From assembly GCA_041398605.1 (NCBI GenBank), contig JAWKUK010000008.1, forward strand, positions 62,001-126,000: a stretch of 64,000 nucleotides of DNA. The letters are read 5' to 3'. This document shows, piece after piece, positions 50,333 to 59,033 of the stretch. This DNA is from JAWKUK01 sp041398605 (GTDB lineage: Bacteria > Planctomycetota > UBA1135 > GCA-002686595). Numbering within the stretch: position 1 is the first letter of the stretch; every line of letters begins with the position of its first letter. A model generated the notes under the pieces. That model worked only from the letters and a program-made list of their open reading frames with translations, was not told the DNA's origin and searched no databases. A program made the translations under genes and the position numbers.

Positions 50333-51832
50333 TCATTCCGCCGTGAATCGGCTGGGGTCGCCCCCGAAGACGCGCCGCCAGAGGTCACTCTGCAGGAGCC
50401 CATCGGGGTCGACCTCGCGTTTGAGGGCCAGGAATCGATCGAGCGCGCCCTCGGGGTACATCGCCCGCGCCGTCGCCGGCCCGATGACCGCGTCCTTGGC
50501 GAAGTAGAAGCGGCCGCCCGCTGCGAGGACGATCTGCGTCAGCTCGTCGGTCGTCGCCCAGAGCGACGCGCGGCGCTCCGGCGTGACCTTGAAGTCCAGC
50601 GCCAGGCTCCAGCCGTCCAGCGCGTGGGTCAGGAGGAACGGGTCCGGGCGGTGCCGCTTCAACACGCCGAGGTACGAGGTGTGCCCGCGCTCACGCGACC
50701 GGCGCAGGACCTCGCTGAGCGCGGCATGGGCGCTCTCCTTGGGCACGAAGACCTGGTACTGAATCAGCCCGCGGCCGCCGCCGCGGCCGTAGGCGAACTT
50801 CCAGTTGGGCACGTAGTCGAGCAGGAAGTTGAACGCCGCGTGCGACTGACGATGGAAGCCCTTGCGCTCCTCCAGCTTGCCCATCTGGTGCTTCGTCCAG
50901 TTGACAAAGCCCATCCCGAGGTCGTGGTTGAACAGGCGCAGCATGCGCCAGACCTCGCCCTTCGGGAAGCCGAGGATGCTCAGCGGCAGCTCCTGGTAGC
51001 CGACCTGCAGCGTGCGCTCGGCGTTGAGGTCCTCGCCCTCGTCGAGGTAGCGCGCGTGGTGCACGAGCCCGCGCCCCTGCGCTGCGCCGCCGGCGAAGCA
51101 GTCGAGCCAACCGACGAGGTAGTCCGCGTCGGCCGTGTGCGCGTCCATGTAGGCCATCATCTCGGCGAGGTTCGCCGAGGAGACGCCCTTCACGTCGACC
51201 TCCCCGCTGTAGATGCGCTTCGTCTTCAGCTTCACGCGCGTGATCGCGCCGAGCATCCCGAAGCCGCCGATCACGGCGTGGAAGAGGTCCGGGCGCCGCG
51301 CGCGATCGAGCGTCACGAGCTCGCCGTTCGGCAGCACGACGTCGACCTCGAGGATCGCGTCGCCGATCGTCCCGACCTTGAAGTTGTTCTTGCCGTGGAT
51401 GTTCATCCCGGCGGCCCCGGCGAGCGTCGGGAACATCGTCCCACTGACGACCATCGGCCAGTGGCCGCGGGGCAGGGTGTGGCGCCACAGCTTCGACAGC
51501 GTTACGCCGGCCTCGCAGTCCGCGACGCCGGTCGCGCGGTCGAACGAGAGGATCTGGTCCATCCCCGACACGTCGAGGACGTGCCCAGCGCGGTTCACGG
51601 ACGCGTCGCCGTAGGAGCACCCGGTGCCGCGCAGCGTCAACGGCACGCCGTCGCGCCGCGCGTGCGCGAACCCGGCCGCGACCTCGTCGACGCTCCGCGG
51701 ACGCAGCACGCGCGCGGGCGCGCCGACCGCCATGCCCCAGCCTTCGATGTATTCGTAGCCGGTGCGCGGGCGCGCCTCCCGCGCCGAGACCCGTCGCTCT
51801 GCGCCCCCCGGGTTCAAGCCCGCTGCCGCCAT
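50333..51832 (-). CDS. FAD-binding oxidoreductase, DprE1-like
   Basis: A 499-residue FAD-dependent oxidoreductase of the vanillyl-alcohol-oxidase (PF01565) type. The FAD part is clear: RGTGCSYGDASVNRAGHVLD, then VSGTMFPTLAGAAGMNIHGK and GGFGMLGAITRVKLK. The C-terminal half resembles DprE1/D-arabinono-1,4-lactone oxidase-like proteins (KRHRPDPFLLTHALDGWSLA). In mycobacteria DprE1 and DprE2 together epimerise decaprenylphosphoryl ribose; here the partner is the SDR gene directly upstream with overlapping stop/start (TGATG). Which sugar-lipid is the substrate is unknown. Confidence 0.83.
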   Translation of the reverse strand: MAAAGLNPGGAERRVSAREARPRTGYEYIEGWGMAVGAPARVLRPRSVDEVAAGFAHARRDGVPLTLRGTGCSYGDASVNRAGHVLDVSGMDQILSFDRATGVADCEAGVTLSKLWRHTLPRGHWPMVVSGTMFPTLAGAAGMNIHGKNNFKVGTIGDAILEVDVVLPNGELVTLDRARRPDLFHAVIGGFGMLGAITRVKLKTKRIYSGEVDVKGVSSANLAEMMAYMDAHTADADYLVGWLDCFAGGAAQGRGLVHHARYLDEGEDLNAERTLQVGYQELPLSILGFPKGEVWRMLRLFNHDLGMGFVNWTKHQMGKLEERKGFHRQSHAAFNFLLDYVPNWKFAYGRGGGRGLIQYQVFVPKESAHAALSEVLRRSRERGHTSYLGVLKRHRPDPFLLTHALDGWSLALDFKVTPERRASLWATTDELTQIVLAAGGRFYFAKDAVIGPATARAMYPEGALDRFLALKREVDPDGLLQSDLWRRVFGGDPSRFTAE

Positions 51833-52584
51833 CAGATGCTCGTCCTGCGGAACAAGAACGATGGGATCGACCGAATCACGAGGCTCACTGCGAACCAGCG
51901 CAGCGGCACGTAGCGCACGTTCCAGAGCCGGCCCTGCGCGGCGCCCAGGATCTCGCGCGCGGCGCGGTCCGCCTTGATCGGCATCACGAGCTTGTCGAGG
52001 TGCGCCGTCATCGGCGTCTCGACCATCCCGGGCTTGATCGTCAGGACGCGCACGTTGCGCTCGGCCAGGCGGTTGCGCAGCGACTCGAGGTAGTGCTCCA
52101 TGCCCGCCTTCGACGCGCCGTAGACGGGCGCGCCCTTGCGGCCGCGGTCCCCCGCGATCGAGCCGATGCCGACGAACGTGCCGCTGCGCTGGGAGTGGAA
52201 GTAGCGCGCCGCCGCGTTGCCCCAGGCGACGCAGCCGCCCAGGTTCACGTCCAGCATTGCGAGGTCCTTCTCGGTGTCGTACTCCTCGGGCGCGACCGCG
52301 GGCATCGCCCCGGCCGCGTAGACGAAGAGGTCGAGGCCGCCGAGGCCCCGCACGACCTCCTCGAAGGCTGCGGGCACGTCGGCGACGTCCGTGACATCGT
52401 GCGCGCGCGCGAGGACGGCGCCGGGCGCACCGGCGAGCTCGTGCGCGAGCGCGTCGAGCTCCGACTGCCGGCGCGCCACCGCAGCGACGCGCGTGCCTTC
52501 ACGGGCGAGCTGGCGGACCAGCTCGGCGCCGATGCCCGAGCTCGCGCCGACGACGAGGGCACGTTGGAAGCGAGGGGAAACCAT
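51832..52584 (-). CDS. short-chain dehydrogenase, DprE2-like partner
   Basis: A 250-residue NAD(P)-dependent SDR. The Rossmann motif is VVGASSGIGAELV at residues 11-23, the catalytic region has a Ser (GIGSIAGDRGRKG) followed by YGASKAGMEHYL, so the Y-x-x-x-K triad is intact, and the C-terminal segment ends IPSFLFRRTSI. Its stop overlaps the start of the DprE1-like gene; the pair order (SDR then FAD enzyme) suggests a two-step oxidation-reduction on a membrane-bound sugar, by analogy with DprE2/DprE1. Confidence 0.88.
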   Translation of the reverse strand: MVSPRFQRALVVGASSGIGAELVRQLAREGTRVAAVARRQSELDALAHELAGAPGAVLARAHDVTDVADVPAAFEEVVRGLGGLDLFVYAAGAMPAVAPEEYDTEKDLAMLDVNLGGCVAWGNAAARYFHSQRSGTFVGIGSIAGDRGRKGAPVYGASKAGMEHYLESLRNRLAERNVRVLTIKPGMVETPMTAHLDKLVMPIKADRAAREILGAAQGRLWNVRYVPLRWFAVSLVIRSIPSFLFRRTSI

Positions 52585-52889
52585 GGGCCGAAGAGGCTAC
52601 GCAGGGTTTCTCGGCAGCGCGGGCGAGAATCTGGAATCCGAGGTCGCTACCCTCCGCCCCCCCGCTCGGGTGCACCCCGCTGCGATCGCCCTCGGGCTCG
52701 GCCCGCGGGGCGCCCTCCAGGGGCCCACCGGAGCGCTGCGCGACCGCGCGACAATGTGCCCAACGGCGGGGCACCTGCGACCGAGCTCCCTACAACCGGG
52801 CCCCCCACGACCTGGCACCCCACGACCGGGTGCCGCACCGCTTGCCCCGCCGCTGGCCCGCGCCCAGACCCCGACCTGGACCTCGCACC
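52585..52889. other. divergent gap between SDR and helicase genes
   Basis: This 305-base region holds no gene. It should hold promoters for the SDR operon (minus) and the helicase (plus). Its right half is a 15-base tandem repeat array (52761-52850), listed separately. No -10/-35 pair is convincing. Confidence 0.4.
52761..52850. repeat. degenerate 15-base tandem repeat
   Basis: Six units of exactly 15 bases run from 52761 to 52850, the best being CACGACCTGGCACCC and CACGACCGGGTGCCG. It ends just before the helicase start. The period equals that of the array inside the hydantoinase gene. Confidence 0.7.
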
Positions 52890-54938
52890 TTGACCCCCAC
52901 CACGTCGAAGCTCATCCAAGGGCTGAACCCGGAGCAGGCCGACGCGGTCCGCGCCACCGAAGGCCCCGTCCTCGTCCTCGCAGGCGCGGGGACCGGCAAG
53001 ACCCGGGTGATCACCTACCGCATCGCGCACCTCCTCGAGAAGCGCGTCCAAGCCGAGGCGATCCTGGCGATGACCTTCACGAACAAGGCGGCCGGTGAGA
53101 TGCGCGAGCGCATCGAGCACCTCGTCGGGAAGCGCGTCGCAGGCGGCCTGACCGTCGGCACGTTCCACTCATTCTGCCTGCACACGCTGCGCGAGTTCGC
53201 AGCCGAGCTGGGCTGGGCCGACGGGTTCACGATCGCGGACGCCTCCGATCAATTGGCGGTCCTGAAGGGCTGCCTGCGCGAGTTGCACATCCCCGAGGCG
53301 CGCATCAAGCCCGCGGACATCCAGTCGCGCATCTCGCTCGGCAAGAACCGGCTCGAGGACCCCGCGCGGATGCTCGAGAACGCCGTCGACGACAACGACG
53401 AGATCGTCGCGCGCACGTGGCTCAAATACAAAGAGCACTTGGCGCGCAGCCGCAGGCTGGACTTCGACGACCTGCTCGTCGAGATGCTGCGGCTCTTGAT
53501 GGACAAGCAGAAGGTGCTCGACGAGATGCACCGGCGGTACCGCTACCTGCTCGTCGACGAGTACCAGGACACAAACGGCGTCCAGTACGAGATCGTGCGC
53601 CGCATCGCGGGCAAGGACAAGAACCTGTGCGTCGTCGGCGACGATGACCAGTCGATCTACGGCTGGCGCGGCGCGGACATCTCGAAGATCCTGGCGTTCG
53701 AGAAGCACTTCCCGGGCGCGAAGGTCGTGCGCCTCGAGACGAACTACCGCTCGACCAACCAGGTCCTGAACGCCGCGAACCGCCTGATCGAGCACAACCC
53801 GACGCGGCACAAGAAGACCCTGCGCTCGGCCTTTGGCGACGGCGAGCAGCTCATGGCCGTCACGATGCGCGACGAGTCCGTCGAGGCCGAGAAGATCGTC
53901 GCCGAGATCAAGCGCATCAATGAGACGGGCGTGTCGTACTCCGACTTCGCGGTGCTCTTCCGCACGGCGACGCAAGCCCGGCCGATGGAGGCGGAGCTGC
54001 GCATGAAGCAGGTCCCCTATGTGCTCGTCGGCGGGATGAGCTTCTTCGACCGCAAGGAGGTGCGCGACGTGCTCGCCTACCTGCGGCTCGCGGCGAACCC
54101 GAAGGACGAGTCGAGCCTCCTGCGGATCATCAACTCGCCGCCGCGCGGCGTCGGCAAGACGACGATCGACCGCGTGCTCGAGTTTGCGACGGAGCAGGGC
54201 ATCTCCGCCGCGGACGCGTTCGAGCGCGCCGCGGAGATCGAGGGCATCAACATGAAGGCGGTGGAGGCCGTCGAGAGCCTGCGCGAGCGGCTGCGCCACG
54301 TCCGCAAGCTGTACCCGCACGGCGAGGACCTCGTCGCGTTCGCCCAGCGGGTCGTCGAAGAGGTCGCGTACAAGGACGAGGTCAAGCGCCTCTACACCGA
54401 AGAGGCCGAGTTCGAGAAGCGCTGGAACGGCGTCGAAGAGGTCTTCAACTTCGCGCAGAACTACGTGAAGAAGCGCAAGCGGCCGGGCCTCATCGGGTTC
54501 CTGAACGAGCTCAGCCTCTCTGCGACGGACACCGACTCGCCGGACGACGCGGCGCGGCGCCAAGCGGTGACTTTGATGTCGCTGCACGCGTCGAAGGGCC
54601 TCGAGTACCCGCGCGTGTTCTTGATCGGCCTCGAAGAGGGCAACCTGCCGCACCACAAGTGCTCGAGCGGCGACGGCATCGAGGAAGAGCGCCGGCTCGC
54701 GTACGTCGGCGTGACGCGCGCCCAGCGCGGGTTGACGCTCTCGTGGTGCACGGAGCGCGCGCGGGGTGGGCAGAAGGTGCAGCGGCACCCGTCGCGCTTC
54801 CTGCTCGAGATCCAGGGCAAGGAGCCGCCGGCGGATTGGATCCCGGTCGGCGACGGCGACCCGACGGGCAACAAGGGCAAGAAGAAGAAGGCCGCCCGGA
54901 AGAAGGCCGCCCGCCGCAAGGGCGTGCGCCGCAGGTGA
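52890..54938 (+). CDS. ATP-dependent DNA helicase, UvrD/Rep family
   Basis: A superfamily 1A 3'-5' helicase of 682 residues acting in repair or replication restart. Motif I is AGAGTGKTRV (residues 31-40), Ia AMTFTNKAAGEM, II VDEYQDTN, III VGDDDQSIYGWRGAD, IV LETNYRST, V VTLMSLHASKGLEY, VI EERRLAYVGVTRAQ. All are complete, so the enzyme looks active. The last 60 residues are Lys/Arg-rich (GKKKKAARKKAARRKG), a nucleic-acid-binding tail. The start is uncertain: the TTG at 52890 begins a conserved-looking N-terminus, but the frame is open to 52830. A repeat array lies upstream and a G-rich array downstream. Confidence 0.94.
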   Translation: MTPTTSKLIQGLNPEQADAVRATEGPVLVLAGAGTGKTRVITYRIAHLLEKRVQAEAILAMTFTNKAAGEMRERIEHLVGKRVAGGLTVGTFHSFCLHTLREFAAELGWADGFTIADASDQLAVLKGCLRELHIPEARIKPADIQSRISLGKNRLEDPARMLENAVDDNDEIVARTWLKYKEHLARSRRLDFDDLLVEMLRLLMDKQKVLDEMHRRYRYLLVDEYQDTNGVQYEIVRRIAGKDKNLCVVGDDDQSIYGWRGADISKILAFEKHFPGAKVVRLETNYRSTNQVLNAANRLIEHNPTRHKKTLRSAFGDGEQLMAVTMRDESVEAEKIVAEIKRINETGVSYSDFAVLFRTATQARPMEAELRMKQVPYVLVGGMSFFDRKEVRDVLAYLRLAANPKDESSLLRIINSPPRGVGKTTIDRVLEFATEQGISAADAFERAAEIEGINMKAVEAVESLRERLRHVRKLYPHGEDLVAFAQRVVEEVAYKDEVKRLYTEEAEFEKRWNGVEEVFNFAQNYVKKRKRPGLIGFLNELSLSATDTDSPDDAARRQAVTLMSLHASKGLEYPRVFLIGLEEGNLPHHKCSSGDGIEEERRLAYVGVTRAQRGLTLSWCTERARGGQKVQRHPSRFLLEIQGKEPPADWIPVGDGDPTGNKGKKKKAARKKAARRKGVRRR

Positions 54939-55126
54939 GGCGATGGGCCCGGCGCGCTCCGGTCGGACCCGCAAGAGGTGGCCCCCAGAGCCTCTCCGGG
55001 CGAAGGTGGCCCCCTTGAGTGGTACGCGGCGGCGAAGACACCACGGGTAGGGCCGTCTCCAAACGGGACTACCCCAGGCAGTGCATCCCACACCCCGGAC
55101 CACTCATGGGGTCCAGCTTCGTCTCA

Positions 55127-55270
55127 GGGCCTTCTTGGGGGGCCTTCTTGGGGGGCCTTCTTGGGGGGCCTTCTTGGGGGAGCCTTCTTGGGGGCCTTCT
55201 TGGGGGGCCTTCTTGGGGGGGCCTTCTGGGGGGCCTTCTGGGGGGGCCTACTGGGGGCCTTCTGGGGGCC
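55127..55270. repeat. G-rich tandem array, about ten units
   Basis: A unit of about 11-14 bases (CCTTCTT + 5-7 G, later CCTTCT + 5-7 G) is repeated ten times between about 55127 and 55270, with a poly-G tract after each unit. The G-run length varies from 5 to 7. The plus strand thus has ten runs of five to seven Gs separated by 6-8 bases, a pattern that can form G-quadruplexes and is prone to slippage. Confidence 0.8.
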
Positions 55271-55373
55271 CCTCCGCGAGGGAGCGCCACGGGGGCCTGC
55301 GGCGCCTGGGCGGAGGCCCTGCAGTGCCCCTGGGGGGCAGGGGACACCGCGCGCCGGCGGGCTGGGCAAAAGG

Positions 55374-55430
55374 GACGCCGGGCTCCCCAGGAGACCCGGC
55401 GTCACCCGTCGTGGGCCGCCGAAGCGGCCC
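55374..55430 (+). other. two adjacent strong hairpins (possible structured RNA)
   Basis: GACGCCGGG...CCCGGCGTC (55374-55403, nine pairs, 12-base loop) is followed ten bases later by GGGCCGC-CGAA-GCGGCCC (55413-55430, seven pairs with a CGAA tetraloop). Both are more stable than chance. They could be a terminator pair for the helicase or part of an unknown RNA. No U-run follows either. Confidence 0.45.
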
Positions 55431-55876
55431 GGTGGCTAGCCAACGGGGTTGTAAGCTTGACGGCGGAAAATTCCAGGGTGTTCCGTAGGTCCTTGTAGAA
55501 GGTTGTCCATTTCCTGGTCTGAGATCCCACCGCCGGGTCCTCACGGAGCTAAGAGCGCTCAGGTGACCCGTCTCGCCAGGTCAAGGAATCCTCCCGCCCG
55601 GGTCCGTCGAACACCTCCTCTGTTGGCCGCTCGCTGCGCCGCCCGGCCCTCCGAGCGGCTCCACCCGCGTCGCCGCCCCCGCCACGCTCGGGCCCTGACC
55701 GGGGTCGACGGCGCGGGTCCGGACGGCGCAGCGCCGGGCCGTCTCCCGCGTACACTACGCGCGCAACGACTTGCCGCGGACGTCCGCCTCTCACGCAGTC
55801 CCCGATCCGAACTGACCACCTGCGCCCTGTTCCGCGCAACCCAAGCGTGGTCTCGCGTACCCACGCGCCCTTCCGC

Positions 55877-56869
55877 ATGAGCACGACACTGACCAAGCGC
55901 CGCCCCTGGTACTCCCGCGTCACGATGCCCCTTGTCCGCTGGTTCGATTCCTGGCACGGTCCGAAGGACGCGCACGTCGACGTCGCTCGGGTCGGAACTG
56001 ATTGGATGCGCGTCATTCCGTTCGCAGGGATGCACGTCGCATGCGCAGCCGTGATCTGGGTGGGCGTCAGCCCCATCGCGCTCGCCGTCTGCGTCGGGCT
56101 CTACCTCCTGCGCATGTTCGCGATCACAGCGGGTTACCACCGCTACTTCTCGCACCGCACGTTCAAGACGTCCCGCGTCGGGCAGTTCCTCTTTGCGTTC
56201 ATCGGCGCGAGCGCGGCCCAGCGTGGACCCCTCTGGTGGGCCGCCCACCACCGTGTCCACCACCAATATTCCGACCTCGACGGCGACGTCCACTCGCCGA
56301 CGAAGAAGGGCTTCTTCTACAGCCACGTCGGTTGGGTCCTCTCGCGCGAGCACTTCGGGACGAAGATCGAGCGCGTCAAGGACCTCGCCCGCTTCCCGGA
56401 GCTGCGCTTCCTCGATCGCTTCGACATCTTCGTGCCGACCTCCCTCGGCATCGGGATGTTCTTCTTCGGCTGGATCCTCGAGGCGTATGCGCCGAGCCTC
56501 GGCACGACGAAGTGGCAGATGCTCATCTGGGGCTTCGTGATCTCGACCGTCGCGCTCTACCACGCGACGTTCACGATCAATTCGCTGTCGCACTTGTGGG
56601 GCTTCCGCCGGTTCCCGACCCGCGACACCTCACGCAACAACCCGCTCCTGGCATTGATCACCCTCGGCGAGGGTTGGCACAACAACCACCACTTCTATCC
56701 GGGCTCGGTGCGCCAGGGGTTCCGGTGGTATGAGTACGACTTGTCCTTCTACGCGCTGAAGTTCCTGTCGTTCTTCGGCCTTGTTTGGGACCTGCGCCCG
56801 GTGCCCGCGAACGTCTGGGAGCGCACGATCGAGCGCCAGCGCCAGGCGGACGACGCCAAGGCGGGATGA
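55877..56869 (+). CDS. acyl-CoA/acyl-lipid delta-9-type fatty acid desaturase
   Basis: A membrane di-iron desaturase of 330 residues that introduces a cis double bond into saturated acyl chains. The three His boxes are HRYFSH (88-93), HHRVHH (124-129) and HNNHH in the C-terminal half (GEGWHNNHHFYPG). Hydrophobic pairs surround them. The ATG at 55877 is chosen from the conserved start. It overlaps the next gene by four bases (ATGA), placing it first in a tightly packed lipid operon with an FAD oxidoreductase, DUF1365, cyclopropane synthase and a B12-binding protein. Desaturase product would be the substrate of the downstream methyltransferase. Confidence 0.92.
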   Translation: MSTTLTKRRPWYSRVTMPLVRWFDSWHGPKDAHVDVARVGTDWMRVIPFAGMHVACAAVIWVGVSPIALAVCVGLYLLRMFAITAGYHRYFSHRTFKTSRVGQFLFAFIGASAAQRGPLWWAAHHRVHHQYSDLDGDVHSPTKKGFFYSHVGWVLSREHFGTKIERVKDLARFPELRFLDRFDIFVPTSLGIGMFFFGWILEAYAPSLGTTKWQMLIWGFVISTVALYHATFTINSLSHLWGFRRFPTRDTSRNNPLLALITLGEGWHNNHHFYPGSVRQGFRWYEYDLSFYALKFLSFFGLVWDLRPVPANVWERTIERQRQADDAKAG

Positions 56870-58188
56870 AGGTCGCGGTCGTCGGCACCGGGATCTCCGG
56901 GTCGCTCGTCGCCCGCCGCCTGCACGCCGCCGGCCACGACCTCGAGGTCTTCGAGGCCGGCGCGCGCATTGGGGGGCACACGGCGACCGTCGACGTCGAG
57001 GTCGGCGGGCGCCGCGTGGCCGTGGACACGGGCTTCATCGTGTTCAACGAGCGCACGTATCCGACCTTCTGCGCGCTGCTGCGCGAGCTCGGCGTCGCCG
57101 CCGCCGACAGCAACATGAGCTTCAGCGCGCGGATCGATCCGGCGGGCATCGAGTACAACGGCACGAGCATCGACGCGCTGTTCGCACAGCGCTCGAACTT
57201 GCTGCGGCCGCGCTTTTGGTCGATGGTGCGCGGCATCCTGCGCTTTTATCGCGAGGCGCCGGCGCTCATCGGCGGCGCTGGCGGGATCGATGACCCCTCG
57301 CTGACGCTCGGGGCGTATCTCACACAAGCCGGTTACTCGGATGCGTTTGCGCGGTGGCACTTGTTGCCGATGGCGGCGGCGGTGTGGTCCGGCGGAGACG
57401 AGGACGTGCGGCGCTTCCCGATGCGGACGCTCGTGCGCTTCTTCCAGAACCACGGCTTTCTGCAGGTCGAAGGGCGCCCCCAATGGCTGACGATCCCGGG
57501 CGGCAGCCGGACCTATCTCGACGCCCTCGTCGCGCCGTTCCGCGAGCGCATCCATACGGACTCTCCCGTGCTGCGCGTCGCGCGCTGTGACGCAGGGGTC
57601 GACCTCACGGCGCGCCGCGGGCCGGGCGGCGAAGCGGTGACCGAGCGCTTCGACCGCGTCGTGCTGAGCTGCCACTCCGATCAAGCGCTGGCGCTCCTCG
57701 CCGAGCCGACCCGCGCCGAACGCGACGTCCTCGGGGCGATCCGCTACCAGCCGAACGACGTCGTGCTCCACACCGATGCGCGGGTCATGCCTCAGCGCAA
57801 GCGCGCCTGGGCCGCCTGGAACGTCCGCGTCGACGAGGGTCAAGGCCAGCGGCAAGCGCCGAGCGACGCGCCCGTGCAGGTCACCTACTGGATGAACCAA
57901 CTGCAGCCGCTCGGCGAGGGCGCGCCCGACCTCTTCGTCAGCCTCAACTGCACGGACCTGATCGACCCGGCCCGAACGCTCTTCCGCGCCACGTACGACC
58001 ACCCGATCTTCGACCCGGCGGCCGTGATGGCCCAGCGCCGCTTCAACGAGATCGACGGCGTCGGCGGCGTGCACTACGCAGGCGCCTATTGGCGCTACGG
58101 GTTCCACGAAGACGGCGCATGGAGCGCGCACCGGGCCGTCACGCGCCTCGGGGTCGCCCTACCGAACACACCGGTAGCGACGCCGTGA
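56866..58188 (+). CDS. FAD/NAD(P)-binding oxidoreductase (CFA-associated)
   Basis: A 440-residue protein with an N-terminal Rossmann FAD site (VVGTGISGSLVARRLH) and an amine-oxidase-like domain (GGHTATVDVEVGGRRVAVDT, then VDTGFIVFNERTYPTF). It belongs to the NAD(P)/FAD-binding family regularly found next to cyclopropane-fatty-acid synthase and DUF1365 genes. In Rhodobacter, genes of such a cluster are needed to change fatty acids during photo-oxidative stress; the exact reaction is unknown. Start ATG at 56866 overlaps the desaturase stop; its stop overlaps the next start (GTGA). Confidence 0.87.
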   Translation: MKVAVVGTGISGSLVARRLHAAGHDLEVFEAGARIGGHTATVDVEVGGRRVAVDTGFIVFNERTYPTFCALLRELGVAAADSNMSFSARIDPAGIEYNGTSIDALFAQRSNLLRPRFWSMVRGILRFYREAPALIGGAGGIDDPSLTLGAYLTQAGYSDAFARWHLLPMAAAVWSGGDEDVRRFPMRTLVRFFQNHGFLQVEGRPQWLTIPGGSRTYLDALVAPFRERIHTDSPVLRVARCDAGVDLTARRGPGGEAVTERFDRVVLSCHSDQALALLAEPTRAERDVLGAIRYQPNDVVLHTDARVMPQRKRAWAAWNVRVDEGQGQRQAPSDAPVQVTYWMNQLQPLGEGAPDLFVSLNCTDLIDPARTLFRATYDHPIFDPAAVMAQRRFNEIDGVGGVHYAGAYWRYGFHEDGAWSAHRAVTRLGVALPNTPVATP

Positions 58189-59012
58189 CCAGCTCGGCCC
58201 CCGCCCCGCCGAGCACCTCGGCGCTCTACGTCGGGCACGTCACCCATACGAGGCTCGCGCCGACCCGGCACCGGTTTCGGTATCGCATCGCGTTCCTGTA
58301 CCTGGACCTCGACGAGCTCGAGCGCGCCCCCGGACCGTTCCACGGCCGCTGGCTCTGGTCTGTCGGCCGCCCCAACGTCGCGGCGTTCCGGCGCGAGGAC
58401 TATCTCGGCGCGCCCGAGGTCCCGCTGTCTGCAGCGGTCCGTGCCCGGGCGCGCGAGGTCTTGGGCGCCGCCCCGGAGGGGCCGGTGCGGATCCTGACCC
58501 ACCCGCGCACCTTCGGGTACTGCTTCAACCCCGTCTCGTTCTACTACCTCTTCGAGGCCGACGGGGTCACGCTCGGCGCGGTCGTGGCCGAGATCACGAA
58601 CACGCCCTGGGGCGAACGACATTCGTATGTCCTTGGATCCAACGGCGCCGTCGGATCGAACGGACTCGTCGAGTGGCGGTTCGCCAAAGGCTTTCACGTG
58701 TCCCCCTTCTTCGACATGACCCAGGACTACACCTGGCGCTTCAACGTGCCCGGCGCGGACCTGCTCGTGGGGATGGAGAACGCTGAGGACCAGGGAGGGC
58801 CGGGTGGCCCCCAGAAGGTCTTCGAGGTCGGCCTCACGCTCGCCCGGCGACCGCTCAACGGCCGCTCCCTCGCGCGGTTCCTGGCGCGGCACCCCTTCAC
58901 CAGCGGTGGGGTCCAGCTCGCGATCCATTGGCAGGCCTTGCGGCTCTGGCTGAAGCGCACGCCGGTCTTCACCCACCCCGCCAAGCGTGGCCACGCCGAC
59001 GCGCGACTCTGA
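58185..59012 (+). CDS. DUF1365 protein (CFA-associated)
   Basis: A 275-residue protein of the DUF1365 family. Typical features: ALYVGHVTHTRLAPTRHRFR at the start, then RILTHPRTFGYCFNPVSFYY in the middle, and AEITNTPWGERHSYVL followed by KGFHVSPFFDM. The function is not known, but it almost always accompanies the FAD oxidoreductase and the cyclopropane synthase. The start is a GTG overlapping the upstream stop by four bases. Confidence 0.92.
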   Translation: MTSSAPAPPSTSALYVGHVTHTRLAPTRHRFRYRIAFLYLDLDELERAPGPFHGRWLWSVGRPNVAAFRREDYLGAPEVPLSAAVRARAREVLGAAPEGPVRILTHPRTFGYCFNPVSFYYLFEADGVTLGAVVAEITNTPWGERHSYVLGSNGAVGSNGLVEWRFAKGFHVSPFFDMTQDYTWRFNVPGADLLVGMENAEDQGGPGGPQKVFEVGLTLARRPLNGRSLARFLARHPFTSGGVQLAIHWQALRLWLKRTPVFTHPAKRGHADARL

Positions 59013-59033
59013 CCCCATCCGAGACTCCGACCG

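Larger units (their letters stand above)
54939..55876. other. 938-base gene-free gap with repeats and hairpins
   Basis: No protein or known RNA gene is seen between the helicase and the desaturase. From left to right: a duplicated AGGTGGCCCCC (about 54979 and 55007), the G-rich tandem array (55127-55270), two strong hairpins (55374-55430), an AT-richer patch around 55445-55510, and GC-rich DNA with no signal. Sequence features of RNase P, SRP RNA or tmRNA were not recognised. Confidence 0.45.

Noticed and set aside
55127..55270. Possible CRISPR array
   Set aside because: The repeats are adjacent without spacers of uniform length, and no cas gene is present.
54939..55560. RNase P RNA, SRP RNA or tmRNA in the long gap after the helicase
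   Set aside because: The characteristic motifs of each (conserved GAGGAAAGTCC-type core, GNAR tetraloop domain IV region, tRNA-like ends) were not found.
55938..55955. tRNA T-loop-like GGTTCGATTCC
   Set aside because: It is inside the desaturase gene (encoding Trp-Phe-Asp-Ser-Trp), without any acceptor or anticodon arm around it.
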